A stretch of 37,649 bases of DNA from a virus. The DNA lies in IMG/VR virus record IMGVR_UViG_3300046713_000166, positions 1-37,649 of that record; one strand, written 5' to 3'. Position 1 is the stretch's first letter. Each line of letters opens with the position of its first letter. The notes beneath the pieces were generated by a model. The model saw only the letters and a program-made list of their open reading frames with translations, did no database searches and was not told the DNA's origin. The translations under genes were made by a program, and so were the position numbers. Shown here piece by piece: positions 29,369-36,669 of this stretch.

Positions 29369-29457
29369 TGGTCGCCATGGTCGGAGGGTGGTGGCTGTGC
29401 TCGCTCTGCTGGCTCGACGGCGTGCGCACGATGCACGTTGACAGCGCAGCGCAGTAG
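29368..29457 (+). CDS. Possible 29-residue peptide
   Basis: ATG 29368 overlaps the preceding stop (TGATG) and runs to TAG 29455-29457. The product is MVAMVGGWWLCSLCWLDGV followed by a short tail; it is Trp- and Cys-rich and partly hydrophobic, with C-x2-C. No ribosome binding site other than coupling. Its 3' part carries the promoter of the next gene, so it may be chance. Confidence 0.35.
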   Translation: MVAMVGGWWLCSLCWLDGVRTMHVDSAAQ

Positions 29458-29465
29458 TCTATGCT
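29438..29465 (+). promoter_or_regulatory. Sigma70-type promoter with leader
   Basis: TTGACA (29438-29443), 16 bases, TATGCT (29460-29465). ATG 29492 follows 26 bases later behind AAGGAG, so this one has a conventional leader. Confidence 0.65.
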
Positions 29466-29491
29466 GGCGCGGTAAACCAAGGAGCAACGAC

Positions 29492-29662
29492 ATGGGGCTA
29501 CCACGACGGGATCCGACCGCACAGGAACTCTACGAGTTCGGGCTATCCGAGGGCGCGCCAGCATGGGTCCGATTGCCTGATGAAGCGAAAGCAGCATGGG
29601 AACGCATCGCGAAGGAGCGAGCGGTCAAGCTCGAGGCGGCAAGGCGAAAGGCTGGAGTGTGA
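29492..29662 (+). CDS. Small HMG/AT-hook-like basic protein
   Basis: 56 residues from ATG 29492, with AAGGAG upstream. DPTAQELYEFGLSEG and LPDEAKAAWERIAKER form two helices of a type seen in small phage proteins. Not recognised with certainty. TGATG links it to the next gene. Confidence 0.5.
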   Translation: MGLPRRDPTAQELYEFGLSEGAPAWVRLPDEAKAAWERIAKERAVKLEAARRKAGV

Positions 29663-30162
29663 TGGTGGCCATCCCACGTCGAATCAAGCGCACGAGCCAG
29701 CTGGCCTACGAGGGCCTCGTGGCCTCGGGCCAGCTCAAGGGCAAGTGCATGCGAGTCCTGAACGCTCTGGTCGAGAACGGCCCGGCTACGAGCGGCGAAG
29801 TGCTCAACGCGTACATCTCCGGCGCGACCAACGTCAACGCGTGGCGCGGCCGGTTCACCGAGCTCCAGGCGCGCGGGCTCATCCGCCAGATCGGCGAGCG
29901 CCCGTGCAAGATCAGCGGCCGGCTGTGCATCGTGTGGGCACCGACCGGGCGAGACACTGCGCTCGACGAGGGGCGCAAGCACGTGGCGACCAGCCGGGCA
30001 GCGGAGTGGCAGGAGAGCGCGCGGCAGTGGCGCGACATGGCGGACCTGCTGGCCAAGGAACTTGCGAACGACGCCACGGGCCCGGCGCGAGCGGTGGTAT
30101 CCGCGTACCTCGATCTGGCCAAGCAGGAGCGGACGCGCGAGCGGCGCCGGGGGCGGTCGTGA
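29662..30162 (+). CDS. Winged-helix DNA-binding protein
   Basis: 166 residues from ATG 29662. The N-terminal 90 residues look like a winged helix: KCMRVLNALVENGPATSGEV (helices 1-2), INAWRGRF-type recognition (NVNAWRGRFTELQARGLI) and a wing (RQIGERPCKISGRLCIVW). The C-terminal 70 residues are a charged helix. It probably regulates transcription of the packaging/late region. Confidence 0.6.
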   Translation: MVAIPRRIKRTSQLAYEGLVASGQLKGKCMRVLNALVENGPATSGEVLNAYISGATNVNAWRGRFTELQARGLIRQIGERPCKISGRLCIVWAPTGRDTALDEGRKHVATSRAAEWQESARQWRDMADLLAKELANDATGPARAVVSAYLDLAKQERTRERRRGRS

Positions 30163-30674
30163 CCCGCCGTGTGCTGTACGTCGCGCATCCGCTCGCGCCG
30201 ACGATGGAAGAGGTCGAGAGGGTGCGCGAGGGCGCCTCGTGGCCAGAACTGTGGACCGAGACCGCGCGTGTTCGGTCCGCGCTCTCGGCGAACATCGACG
30301 TCGCCCTCCGCTGGCTCGCGTGGCTCCGCCGATCGTTCCCGGAGACCACGTTCATCGCTCCGTGGATCGCGGCCGTCGTATCGGGCGAGGACGACTCCGA
30401 TCCCAAGGCGCGTGAGGCCGGCATGGTCGACGACTGTGCGGTGGTCGAGCGCTGCGACGGCATCGTGCTGTGCGGCGAGCGGATCTCTAGCGGGATGCGG
30501 AGGGAGATGGAGCACGGCCAGTGCCATCGCGGTCCGCTCGGGGATCCTCCTTCCCCGGTGTTCGAGGTCTACGACCTGACGAGCTACCAGATCGAGGGCG
30601 CGTCCGGCCGCAACGAGGACGGCCGCACGTTCGAGCAGTGGGTACGCGGCTATCGGGAATCGTGCACCCGATGA
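30159..30674 (+). CDS. DUF4406/nucleoside deoxyribosyltransferase-like protein
   Basis: 171 residues from GTG 30159. The pattern VLYVAHPL at the N-terminus, NIDVALRWLAWL, FIAPWIAAV, then REAGMVDDCAVVERCDGIVLCGERISSGM matches phage proteins of the DUF4406/NDT-like Rossmann fold. Enzymes of this fold handle nucleosides or nucleoside 2'-deoxyribose. The exact substrate is unknown; roles in nucleotide salvage or NAD-type signalling are possible. Confidence 0.7.
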   Translation: MTRRVLYVAHPLAPTMEEVERVREGASWPELWTETARVRSALSANIDVALRWLAWLRRSFPETTFIAPWIAAVVSGEDDSDPKAREAGMVDDCAVVERCDGIVLCGERISSGMRREMEHGQCHRGPLGDPPSPVFEVYDLTSYQIEGASGRNEDGRTFEQWVRGYRESCTR

Positions 30675-30943
30675 CCGCGTTCGTAGGCTACACCTCGGAC
30701 GCGACCCGGCGCCTCGCCGAGCGCCGGCGGCTGATCGCCCAGCGCAACCGTGTCCTGCAAGCCCGGCGCAAGGGCAGGCCGAGCCCAGAGCGGCGAGAGA
30801 AGCTGCGCGAGGCGGCGCGTGCACGCTGGGCCGCCGACCGCGAGCGGCTCGGGCTGGAGCCGCGCGACCGGACGATCGAGAACGGCGGAAGCCCGGACTA
30901 CGCGATGGACCAGGTCCCGGACTCGCTCACGGAGGACAGGTGA
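30671..30943 (+). CDS. Small basic DNA-binding-like protein
   Basis: 90 residues from ATG 30671 (ATGA overlap). A long Arg-rich helix (RRLAERRRLIAQRNRVLQAR) and the segment RKGRPSPERREKLREAARAR resemble AT-hook/NUMOD-like DNA-binding peptides. The C-terminus is acidic. Not recognised. Confidence 0.5.
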   Translation: MTAFVGYTSDATRRLAERRRLIAQRNRVLQARRKGRPSPERREKLREAARARWAADRERLGLEPRDRTIENGGSPDYAMDQVPDSLTEDR

Positions 30944-31143
30944 CGATGCTCCGTAGGTTCGACGGCGACATTCGTCCCGACGTTGACTCCAATGGCGTTC
31001 CCTGGTGCTCGGAAGCGTCGTGTCCGAAGTTCGACGGGAAGCGATGCCTGGCGGTGGCGCGACATGGCCGACAAGATGCGATCTGCGAGCCTGCCGTGAT
31101 CCAGCTGCAAGCGTTCATCGACGAGATCGAGTGGACCGAATGA
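30940..31143 (+). CDS. Small Cys motif phage protein
   Basis: 67 residues from GTG 30940 (GTGA overlap). WCSEASCPKFDGKRC and ICEPAV form a four-Cys pattern (W-C-S-E-x2-C-P-x-F/Y-D-G-K-R-C ... C-E-P) that I recognise from many small phage proteins near packaging genes. Probably zinc-binding; function unknown. Confidence 0.6.
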   Translation: MTMLRRFDGDIRPDVDSNGVPWCSEASCPKFDGKRCLAVARHGRQDAICEPAVIQLQAFIDEIEWTE

Positions 31144-31168
31144 CCGCGCCGTCCCGCGGTAAACCCCG

Positions 31169-31197
31169 GTGACACGCGCGAGCGCCGGTGGTACGCT
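31169..31197 (+). promoter_or_regulatory. Promoter of the packaging genes
   Basis: GTGACA (31169-31174), 17 bases, TACGCT (31192-31197), then 12 bases containing GGAG and ATG 31210. Confidence 0.5.
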
Positions 31198-31209
31198 GGA
31201 GACGGAGCC

Positions 31210-31731
31210 ATGGAAGACGAACCACAGAAAGGCCGCGGGCGCCCGCCCGCCCACGTGCACCGTGCCAACTTGGCGCGCCTCGAGAGCCTGATCGTCGAGG
31301 GCTACTCGATCGAACAGTGCATCGAGATCGTCATCGCCGACGGTCGCACCGACAACGAGGACACGGTGCGCCGCTGGCGCGCCGAGGTCTTCGCCCGGTG
31401 GACGAAGGAGGACATCGAGCTCCGACCGGCCCGGCGCGACATGATGCGCCAGCAGCTCATGATGCTGTTCCGCGCGAGCTATCAGGCGAGCACAGACACC
31501 GAAGGCCGACCGCTGACGACGATGGCGGCGACGCTGAGCCGGGCCGAGTGCACGAAGATCGCCAAGCTGTCGTGCCAGCTCGACGGACTGCTCGCGCCGA
31601 CGGTGGTCAAGGTCGATGCCGCGGTGGACCCGCTGTCGATGTCCCCGAGCGAGCGCCGGGCGGAGATCGACGAGCTGCTGGCCAAGCGCGAGGCCGCGAT
31701 GCGCGAAGCAGCTGGCAGGGATGGAAACTGA
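31210..31731 (+). CDS. Probable terminase small subunit
   Basis: 173 residues from ATG 31210, with GGAG upstream. It is helical and charged with a likely HTH (GYSIEQCIEIVIADGRTDNE). RRDMMRQQLMMLFRASYQAS and PLSMSPSERRAEIDELLAKR resemble phage small terminase proteins that bind pac/cos DNA. It lies upstream of the large terminase in a coupled set of genes. The assignment rests on context and general features. Confidence 0.55.
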   Translation: MEDEPQKGRGRPPAHVHRANLARLESLIVEGYSIEQCIEIVIADGRTDNEDTVRRWRAEVFARWTKEDIELRPARRDMMRQQLMMLFRASYQASTDTEGRPLTTMAATLSRAECTKIAKLSCQLDGLLAPTVVKVDAAVDPLSMSPSERRAEIDELLAKREAAMREAAGRDGN

Positions 31732-31733
31732 CC

Positions 31734-31922
31734 GTGGAGTGGCACGGACCTCGCGAGTCTGACCTCATGCCGGATGGCGTCACGCTGCGCCACCCGGTAC
31801 CGCCTGAGCGTTGGCCGTTCTGCCGACCCGAGGAGCACGATCGGGGCTGCAAGCTCCATGCGGGCGGCCTGTACTGCGATTGTGGCGCAAGCTGCGCCGA
31901 TGATGACGGGATCGTCCGATGA
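31734..31922 (+). CDS. Small Cys-rich protein
   Basis: 62 residues from GTG 31734, three bases after the preceding stop; CTG 31728 or ATG 31767 are alternatives. FCRPEEHDRGCKLHAGGLYC followed by DCGASC gives five Cys and two His residues, a likely zinc site. Not recognised. Confidence 0.55.
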   Translation: MEWHGPRESDLMPDGVTLRHPVPPERWPFCRPEEHDRGCKLHAGGLYCDCGASCADDDGIVR

Positions 31923-32197
31923 CCGGACTGCTCACGGTGCATCCGATGACCCCGGCGCAGATCGCGGACCTCGTCGAGCGGACGCGCGAGAGCATGCGGA
32001 ACCTCGGCAGCGATGACCCGTGCATCGCGACGAGGCTGGCGCGGCTCGCCTGCAGGTATGCTGCGGTCGAGGACATCACGTTGCCCGAGGCGTGGCGCCA
32101 GGTGATGGCCCTGACCCGGTGCTCGTTCACGCAGTCGGCGGTGTACCGCTGGTGGGATGTGCTCTACCCCCGGCAGCGAAGGCCCGGGCGACCATGA
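31919..32197 (+). CDS. Unknown phage protein
   Basis: 92 residues from ATG 31919 (ATGA overlap). Helical, with a C-terminal helix-turn-helix-like stretch (LPEAWRQVMALTRCSFTQSA, then YRWWDVLY). Possibly DNA-binding. Not recognised. Confidence 0.5.
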   Translation: MTGLLTVHPMTPAQIADLVERTRESMRNLGSDDPCIATRLARLACRYAAVEDITLPEAWRQVMALTRCSFTQSAVYRWWDVLYPRQRRPGRP

Positions 32198-32754
32198 TCC
32201 CCTGCCGATGCTGTGGCGTGATTCAGGTCGGCCTCCGCGCCGAGCTGCGCCGGTGCGTGCTCTGCGATTCGTGCGACCGCCGGCACGGCCTGGAGCGCGA
32301 GGCGCTGGTGATGGCGCTGTTCGCCGTTGGCCGGCTGAACATGTGGGAGGCGATCGGTCAACTGGCGATCGATGATGCGCACCACGCCGGCATGCTGATG
32401 TTCCGCGGGACCAGGGACTCCGCGGACCTGTGGGTCCCGCGTCCGGTGCCGCGCTGGGCGGTGGTGATCGGTCGGGCGCTTGCGCGCCAGGAACAGCCCG
32501 CGGCCGGGGATGTGGTCGCCGCGATGATGCAGCGCTACGTCCCGGGTCCCGCGAGCGCTCTGCCCGAGCTGCGCGCCGAGCTCACCGCCGCGCTCCAGGC
32601 GTTCGACCCGGACGTGCTCGGCGTCGAGGTCACGTGCGAGCGGGACGTGCTCGACCCGGGCCACATGCTGATCAACATCCTGCACCGCACCGCGGCCGGG
32701 CCGGAGGTCGAGATCCCCACGGACATCGGGCGCAGGCCGCGGGGGCAGGCGTGA
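32194..32754 (+). CDS. Protein with N-terminal zinc ribbon
   Basis: 186 residues from ATG 32194 (ATGA overlap). CRCCGV (4-9) and CVLCDSC (21-27) form a zinc ribbon. The rest is helical, with VGRLNMWEAIGQLAIDDA and LRAELTAALQAFDPDV. No recognised family. Placed just before the terminase. Confidence 0.55.
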   Translation: MIPCRCCGVIQVGLRAELRRCVLCDSCDRRHGLEREALVMALFAVGRLNMWEAIGQLAIDDAHHAGMLMFRGTRDSADLWVPRPVPRWAVVIGRALARQEQPAAGDVVAAMMQRYVPGPASALPELRAELTAALQAFDPDVLGVEVTCERDVLDPGHMLINILHRTAAGPEVEIPTDIGRRPRGQA

Positions 32755-32984
32755 CACTCGCCGATGTCGCGCGTTGGCTGGTTGCCCGTCTGAGGCAGCC
32801 GAGCGGATTCTCCGACGACGGAATCCGGCAATGGCACACCGTCTTTCCTGGTCGCTGCATGTACTGCAGCTACACGCGTTGGGCGAACACCGAGCAAGGT
32901 CAGAACCTCGCGATCGAGGTGCACGACTGCATCGAGGGGAACAGCCCGCCGGCTCCGTTGCCGGTCGCCAAGATCCACAGGTAA
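32751..32984 (+). CDS. Small protein with CxxC
   Basis: 77 residues from GTG 32751 (GTGA overlap). An N-terminal helix (LADVARWLVARLRQPSGF), then RCMYCSYTRW and HDC, giving three Cys and a His as possible metal ligands. Not recognised. Confidence 0.5.
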   Translation: MTLADVARWLVARLRQPSGFSDDGIRQWHTVFPGRCMYCSYTRWANTEQGQNLAIEVHDCIEGNSPPAPLPVAKIHR

Positions 32985-32987
32985 CGC

Positions 32988-34550
32988 GTGGTCGCCTTCG
33001 GGACCGCAGAGGAGGCGCGGCTCACCGCTCTCCTGCGCGCGGACCACGGCGAGTCGTTCCGGGACTTCGTGGCGCGCGTCTCGCCGCACCACAGCATCAA
33101 GCGCCACCTCGAGCCGGTCGCGGACCTGTGGGAGCGCACGCGGTACGAGCGGGTGTTCGCGTGCGTGATGCAGCCGCCGCAGACCGGCAAGAGCACCACG
33201 GGGCTGCATGGCCTGGCCTGGCGGATGGCGCGCGACCCGGTGCTGTCGCACGGGTACGCGACGTACAACGACCAGCTGGCCGCGTCGAAGTCTCGCATCT
33301 GCCGGCGGATGGCCACCGGGGGCGGCGTGGAGATCCCGCGCGGTTCTGCGGCGGTGCACGAGTGGCAGACGGATCGCGGCGGGGGGCTGCTGGCGCACGG
33401 CTATAAGGGCCAGTGGTCGGGCATGCCGATCAATGGCGTGGCGCTCCTCGACGACCTGTACAAGGACCGCAAGGACGCCGAGAGCAAGGTGATCCGCGAG
33501 AACGTGTGGGAGTTCTTCACAGACGTCCTGTGGCCGCGCCTTCACCCGCCGAGCAAGCGCAACATGGGCGCCTCGGTGATCGCGCAGTTCACGCGCTGGC
33601 ACGCCGACGATCTGATCGGGCGTTTACTGCAGGGCAAGTACAAGGGGTACCAGTTCGAGGAGGTCCGCCTCCCCGCGATCTGCGAGGACGAAGACGACAT
33701 CCTGGGGCGTCAGATCGGAGAGGCGCTGTGGCCCGAGCAGATGCCAATCGAGGAGCTCCGACGCATCGAGGAGAGCTCGGGACCGTACAGCTTCGCATCG
33801 CTCTACCAGCAGCGACCGCGACCGAAGGGCGCCGACATCTTCGGCGAGCCGGCCACGTTCTCGCTGGCCGACTGGCGCCCCGACGAGCATCGGATCATCA
33901 TCTGCTGCGACCCCGCTGCGACCGACGACAACCGCGCCGACTTCAGCGCCGCGTTCGTCCTCGCCGCGAAGGGATTCGGCCTCGACATGAAGGTCTGGAT
34001 CCTCCACGGCTGGCGCGACCACATCACGGTACCGGCCGTCGCGCGCAAGCTGTACGAGATCCAGCAGCGGCACTGGGGCGACCGCTACCCGGTGCCGATC
34101 GCCGTCGAGTCGGTCGGCGGGTTCAAGGCGGTCCCGCAGATCCTGAAGGAGATCGAGCCCCGGCTCCGCATCCGCCCCATCAAGCCGAAGGGCGACAAGT
34201 TCACCAGGGCGCAGGGCTTCGCGTCGGCCTGGAACGCGGGCCGGGTGCTCGTGCCGATCGATTCGGACCTGTGGTGGGACAGCAAGGCGGCGTGGCCCGA
34301 CGGGCGCCAGGGCCGGTTCCTGCTGCCGGCGAACGAGGTCACCGGAGAGCGATTCGCGCGCAAGCTCCGCGCCGGCGTTCAGGCCGGCATCACCTGGGCC
34401 GACGAGCTGCTGTGGGAGGCGGACAAGTTCACCGGCGTGGGTGATCTGGAGGACGACCAGATCGACGCGCTCGCACACGGGTACAATGAACTCTGGGAAG
34501 TCAAGCAATCTCAGAGAGGTACATCTCCATCAAAGGCCCCATTTGGCTAG
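32988..34550 (+). CDS. terL: Terminase large subunit
   Basis: 520 residues from GTG 32988. It translocates DNA into the prohead and cuts it. The ATPase domain has a variant Walker A PQTGKST (64-70), Walker B VALLDD (151-156) and the coupling motif QFTRWHADDLIGRLL (200-214). The nuclease domain has CCDPAATDD (D308), VESVGG (about 370) and DLEDDQIDALAHGYNEL near the C-terminus. Normal length. Its last 21 bases overlap the convergent HNH gene, and the final residues may have been altered by that insertion. Confidence 0.9.
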   Translation: MVAFGTAEEARLTALLRADHGESFRDFVARVSPHHSIKRHLEPVADLWERTRYERVFACVMQPPQTGKSTTGLHGLAWRMARDPVLSHGYATYNDQLAASKSRICRRMATGGGVEIPRGSAAVHEWQTDRGGGLLAHGYKGQWSGMPINGVALLDDLYKDRKDAESKVIRENVWEFFTDVLWPRLHPPSKRNMGASVIAQFTRWHADDLIGRLLQGKYKGYQFEEVRLPAICEDEDDILGRQIGEALWPEQMPIEELRRIEESSGPYSFASLYQQRPRPKGADIFGEPATFSLADWRPDEHRIIICCDPAATDDNRADFSAAFVLAAKGFGLDMKVWILHGWRDHITVPAVARKLYEIQQRHWGDRYPVPIAVESVGGFKAVPQILKEIEPRLRIRPIKPKGDKFTRAQGFASAWNAGRVLVPIDSDLWWDSKAAWPDGRQGRFLLPANEVTGERFARKLRAGVQAGITWADELLWEADKFTGVGDLEDDQIDALAHGYNELWEVKQSQRGTSPSKAPFG

Positions 34551-35051
34551 ACGGCGGTCTGCTGGTCTCGATCTGCTGAGGCCGAGGATGATTGACCTAA
34601 CGTTGGTGGCGCACGTCTTGAACCTATTGGCCAGTGACTTTCGGCTCTCACCGTTCTTCGCTCTGCGGCGAAGATCTGCGACCTGGGCATCACTGAGCTT
34701 GGCCATTCCGCTCAACTCTCCGTTACGCACGAAATTCCGCTTCTTGCGGAGCATGTCCTGGGTGTTCTGCTGGGGCGTTCCAAGAAAAAGATGGTCGATC
34801 CTCACGCAGGCAGGGTTGTCGCATTTGTGCAGCACGAACATCCCGTCCGGGATGAGCCCGTGGGTCTGCTCGAAAATCCAGCGATGCGCCAAGCATGTTG
34901 CCTTGGGCCGGCTGGTTCTGTGAGCAAAAATCCCGTACAGGGTTCCCCCTTTACCGAGCCTGGTACCCTGCCAGATGTGACACGTTTCTGTCTTCAAGAC
35001 CTTGGAATTAAAGCGTTCCATCGGGTCGCGCTTGGTGTAGATCCTTGGCAT
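34530..35051 (-). CDS. Free-standing HNH homing endonuclease
   Basis: 173 residues from ATG 35051; upstream in-frame starts exist and no clear ribosome binding site decides. HNH_3 motif: CHIWQGTR, LAHRWIFE, then VLHKCDNPACVRIDHLFLGT and a QDM tail. A C-terminal HTH (KLSDAQVADLRRRAKNGES) probably gives site specificity. Base composition is clearly AT-richer than the neighbours, and the gene is opposite in strand, so it looks like a recent invader beside terL. No intron is visible. Confidence 0.8.
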   Translation of the reverse strand: MPRIYTKRDPMERFNSKVLKTETCHIWQGTRLGKGGTLYGIFAHRTSRPKATCLAHRWIFEQTHGLIPDGMFVLHKCDNPACVRIDHLFLGTPQQNTQDMLRKKRNFVRNGELSGMAKLSDAQVADLRRRAKNGESRKSLANRFKTCATNVRSIILGLSRSRPADRRLAKWGL

Positions 35052-35112
35052 GACATGATGGTAACATGTCTTGCTGACATTGTACCAGGGTAACCGTTCG
35101 GACGATTGCCCC

Positions 35113-35145
35113 TTGCGCGAGCACAGTAGCGGTGCTATAAACAGA
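35113..35145 (+). promoter_or_regulatory. Leaderless-type promoter, repeat of that at 19534
   Basis: TTGCGC (35113-35118), 17 bases, TGC-TATAAA with TATAAA at 35136-35141, seven bases (CAGAACC), ATG 35149 followed directly by ATG 35152. Bases 35125-35145 equal 19545-19565. Confidence 0.65.
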
Positions 35146-35148
35146 ACC

Positions 35149-35441
35149 ATGATGACGACGATGCAGACCCAGACCGACCCATTCGCCGCCCTGACGGCTC
35201 ACATCGAGATCCTCAAGCTCACCCTTCAGGCGGCGTTCGGCGCCCCTGTGGTGCGCGACTACGCGGCCGGCGCGGTCGTGTGGATGTGGACCACTACAAC
35301 ACCGCGGTGGTCACCGGACCCGGGACCGAGGCCGACCATTGGGCCATCACCACGACGGACGCGGACGGGTCGGTGAACGAGTACGAGTACATGTCCGCCC
35401 ACCTGCGGCCCGCTGTGGCGCCAGTGGAGTTCCGCTGGTGA
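35149..35441 (+). pseudogene. Phage gene with an apparent frameshift
   Basis: From ATG 35149 the frame encodes a sensible helical start (FAALTAHIEILKLTLQAAFG) but becomes Arg/Pro-rich nonsense after about 35275 and ends at 35376. From about 35277 another frame continues sensibly (VDHYNTAVVTGPG; ADHWAITTTDADGSVNEYEY) to TGA 35441, which overlaps the next start as GTGA. Re-reading one base would join the halves. It may be a mutation, a sequence error or a programmed -1 shift; no slippery heptamer is obvious. A separate gene from GTG 35280 is the alternative. Confidence 0.55.
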
Positions 35442-35581
35442 TCTCGGAGACACTCGAGGAATTCCGAGCCCGCATCGCGGCGCGCCTCGACGAGCACTTC
35501 GCCAAGTTTGCGCCTGCCATCGCCGCGATCAACGCCGGCATGGAGAAGACCGGCAACCGTAAGCAAGGAGAGCGACGATGA
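35438..35581 (+). CDS. Small helical protein
   Basis: 47 residues from GTG 35438 (GTGA overlap). A single amphipathic helix (SETLEEFRARIAARLDEHF) and a basic tail. Its end overlaps the lipoprotein gene by ATGA. Not recognised. Confidence 0.5.
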   Translation: MISETLEEFRARIAARLDEHFAKFAPAIAAINAGMEKTGNRKQGERR

Positions 35582-35922
35582 GAGCGACGATCCTGTTCCT
35601 GATATGCGCAACGGCCTGCGCGCTCGACGTGGCACCGTCCACGTCCGACAGCACGCAGGCGCTGCAGGTGCCGTGCGACTACGACGACGACGGCAACCCG
35701 ATCTATTGTAGCGGAGGTGGCGGCGGAGGCGGTGGGGCGCCCGTCAATCGATGCTCGTCGGTCACCTCGAACTGCGATCCGACGCTGCTGTTCGGCCTCG
35801 CGGACCAAGCGTGTCAGACGATGTGCCTGGACAGCAACGCCGTGTGCCAGCACTCGTACACATGCCCGGCCGGGACCGATACCCCGATCTGCCACCTCGG
35901 CTACTGCGCGGACTGGCGATGA
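35578..35922 (+). CDS. Cys-rich phage lipoprotein
   Basis: 114 residues from ATG 35578. MRATILFLICATAC is a lipoprotein signal (ATAC, Cys14). A poly-Gly linker (residues about 46-53) separates a short acidic part from a Cys-rich domain with RCSSVTSNC, CQTMC, CQHSYTC and CHLGYC. It likely sits in the host envelope with disulfides. The style matches the lipoprotein at 3046-3348. Confidence 0.6.
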   Translation: MRATILFLICATACALDVAPSTSDSTQALQVPCDYDDDGNPIYCSGGGGGGGGAPVNRCSSVTSNCDPTLLFGLADQACQTMCLDSNAVCQHSYTCPAGTDTPICHLGYCADWR

Positions 35923-36278
35923 GCACCGGAACCAAGGTTGGTCCGCTCGCGGCTCGCCTCCCCGCGGATTCGCGGTCTCGCGGTCGTCTGCTGCGCCTGG
36001 CGCAGCGCGGCGCCGAGGTCTGCCACAAGTACCGGGCGCCGTACCTCGCGCTGATCAGCGACACGGCGGCGGCGGCGCTGGTGGAACTGGCGATCGCCGA
36101 GTCCCGGGCGACGGTCGCCGAGCGCTCGCTCGCGGCGGCGTTGGTTCGGATCGACCAGCTCAAGCGCCAGCTGCGCGAAGAGACCTTTGACGAGCCTACC
36201 AGGCAGGGCGACGCCAAGGTCACCGCGCAGCTTCGCGAGCGCTCGTCGCGCACCGACATGATCAAGATCGTCGGCTGA
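35919..36278 (+). CDS. Unknown helical phage protein
   Basis: 119 residues from ATG 35919 (ATGA overlap). Mostly helix (GRLLRLAQRGAEVCHKY; ALVELAIAESRATVAERSL; ALVRIDQLKRQLREE), and no membrane segment. It might be a packaging accessory given its place between terminase and portal; not recognised. Confidence 0.5.
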   Translation: MSTGTKVGPLAARLPADSRSRGRLLRLAQRGAEVCHKYRAPYLALISDTAAAALVELAIAESRATVAERSLAAALVRIDQLKRQLREETFDEPTRQGDAKVTAQLRERSSRTDMIKIVG

Positions 36279-36330
36279 TTTGTTCGATTCCGACGTTCTG
36301 GGCGTCTACATGAAGTGAAAGGATACGATC

Positions 36331-36669
36331 ATGACCATCACTAAGAATGCCATTCTTCAGAAACTTCTCCGCAGCGCCATCAAGAACCGACTCGAATGCG
36401 AGTACATGGAGAAGGGCGCCTCTCCCTCGAAGCGTCGCTACTACGAGGGACGCACCGCAGCGCTCATCTAGTGCCTGACTGATGATGCCAGCGAGGTACT
36501 CGCCAAGTCGACCAAGCGATACACCACCGAGCATCACGTTCCCGGAGACGACATCACGTATCCTGAAGGCACCGTCGTGGAGTGGATGCGCGGATGCATC
36601 CAGGCTGCGCAGGACGTCGTCCGCGGCGACGGAGAGCAGACATTCGGCTCCCCGATCATCCTGACGTAG
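36331..36669 (+). pseudogene. Gene interrupted by an in-frame amber codon
   Basis: ATG 36331 has AAGG eight bases upstream. The first part (46 residues: KNAILQKLLRSAIKNRLECEY; SPSKRRYYEGRTAALI) ends at TAG 36469-36471. The same frame then continues 65 residues (CLTDDASEVLAKSTKRYTTE; EWMRGCIQAAQDVVRGDGEQ) to TAG 36669. Codon use is slightly AT-richer than the neighbours. A nonsense mutation is the simplest reading; suppression by a host tRNA or readthrough is possible. No homologue recognised. The convergent zinc-finger gene overlaps its end by 14 bases. Confidence 0.6.

Noticed and set aside
36469-36471. TAG recoding across the genome
   Set aside because: Several normal genes end in TAG (for example those ending at 1118, 3045, 9132, 16569, 19520 and 25573), so the phage reads TAG as stop in general; no suppressor tRNA gene was seen.
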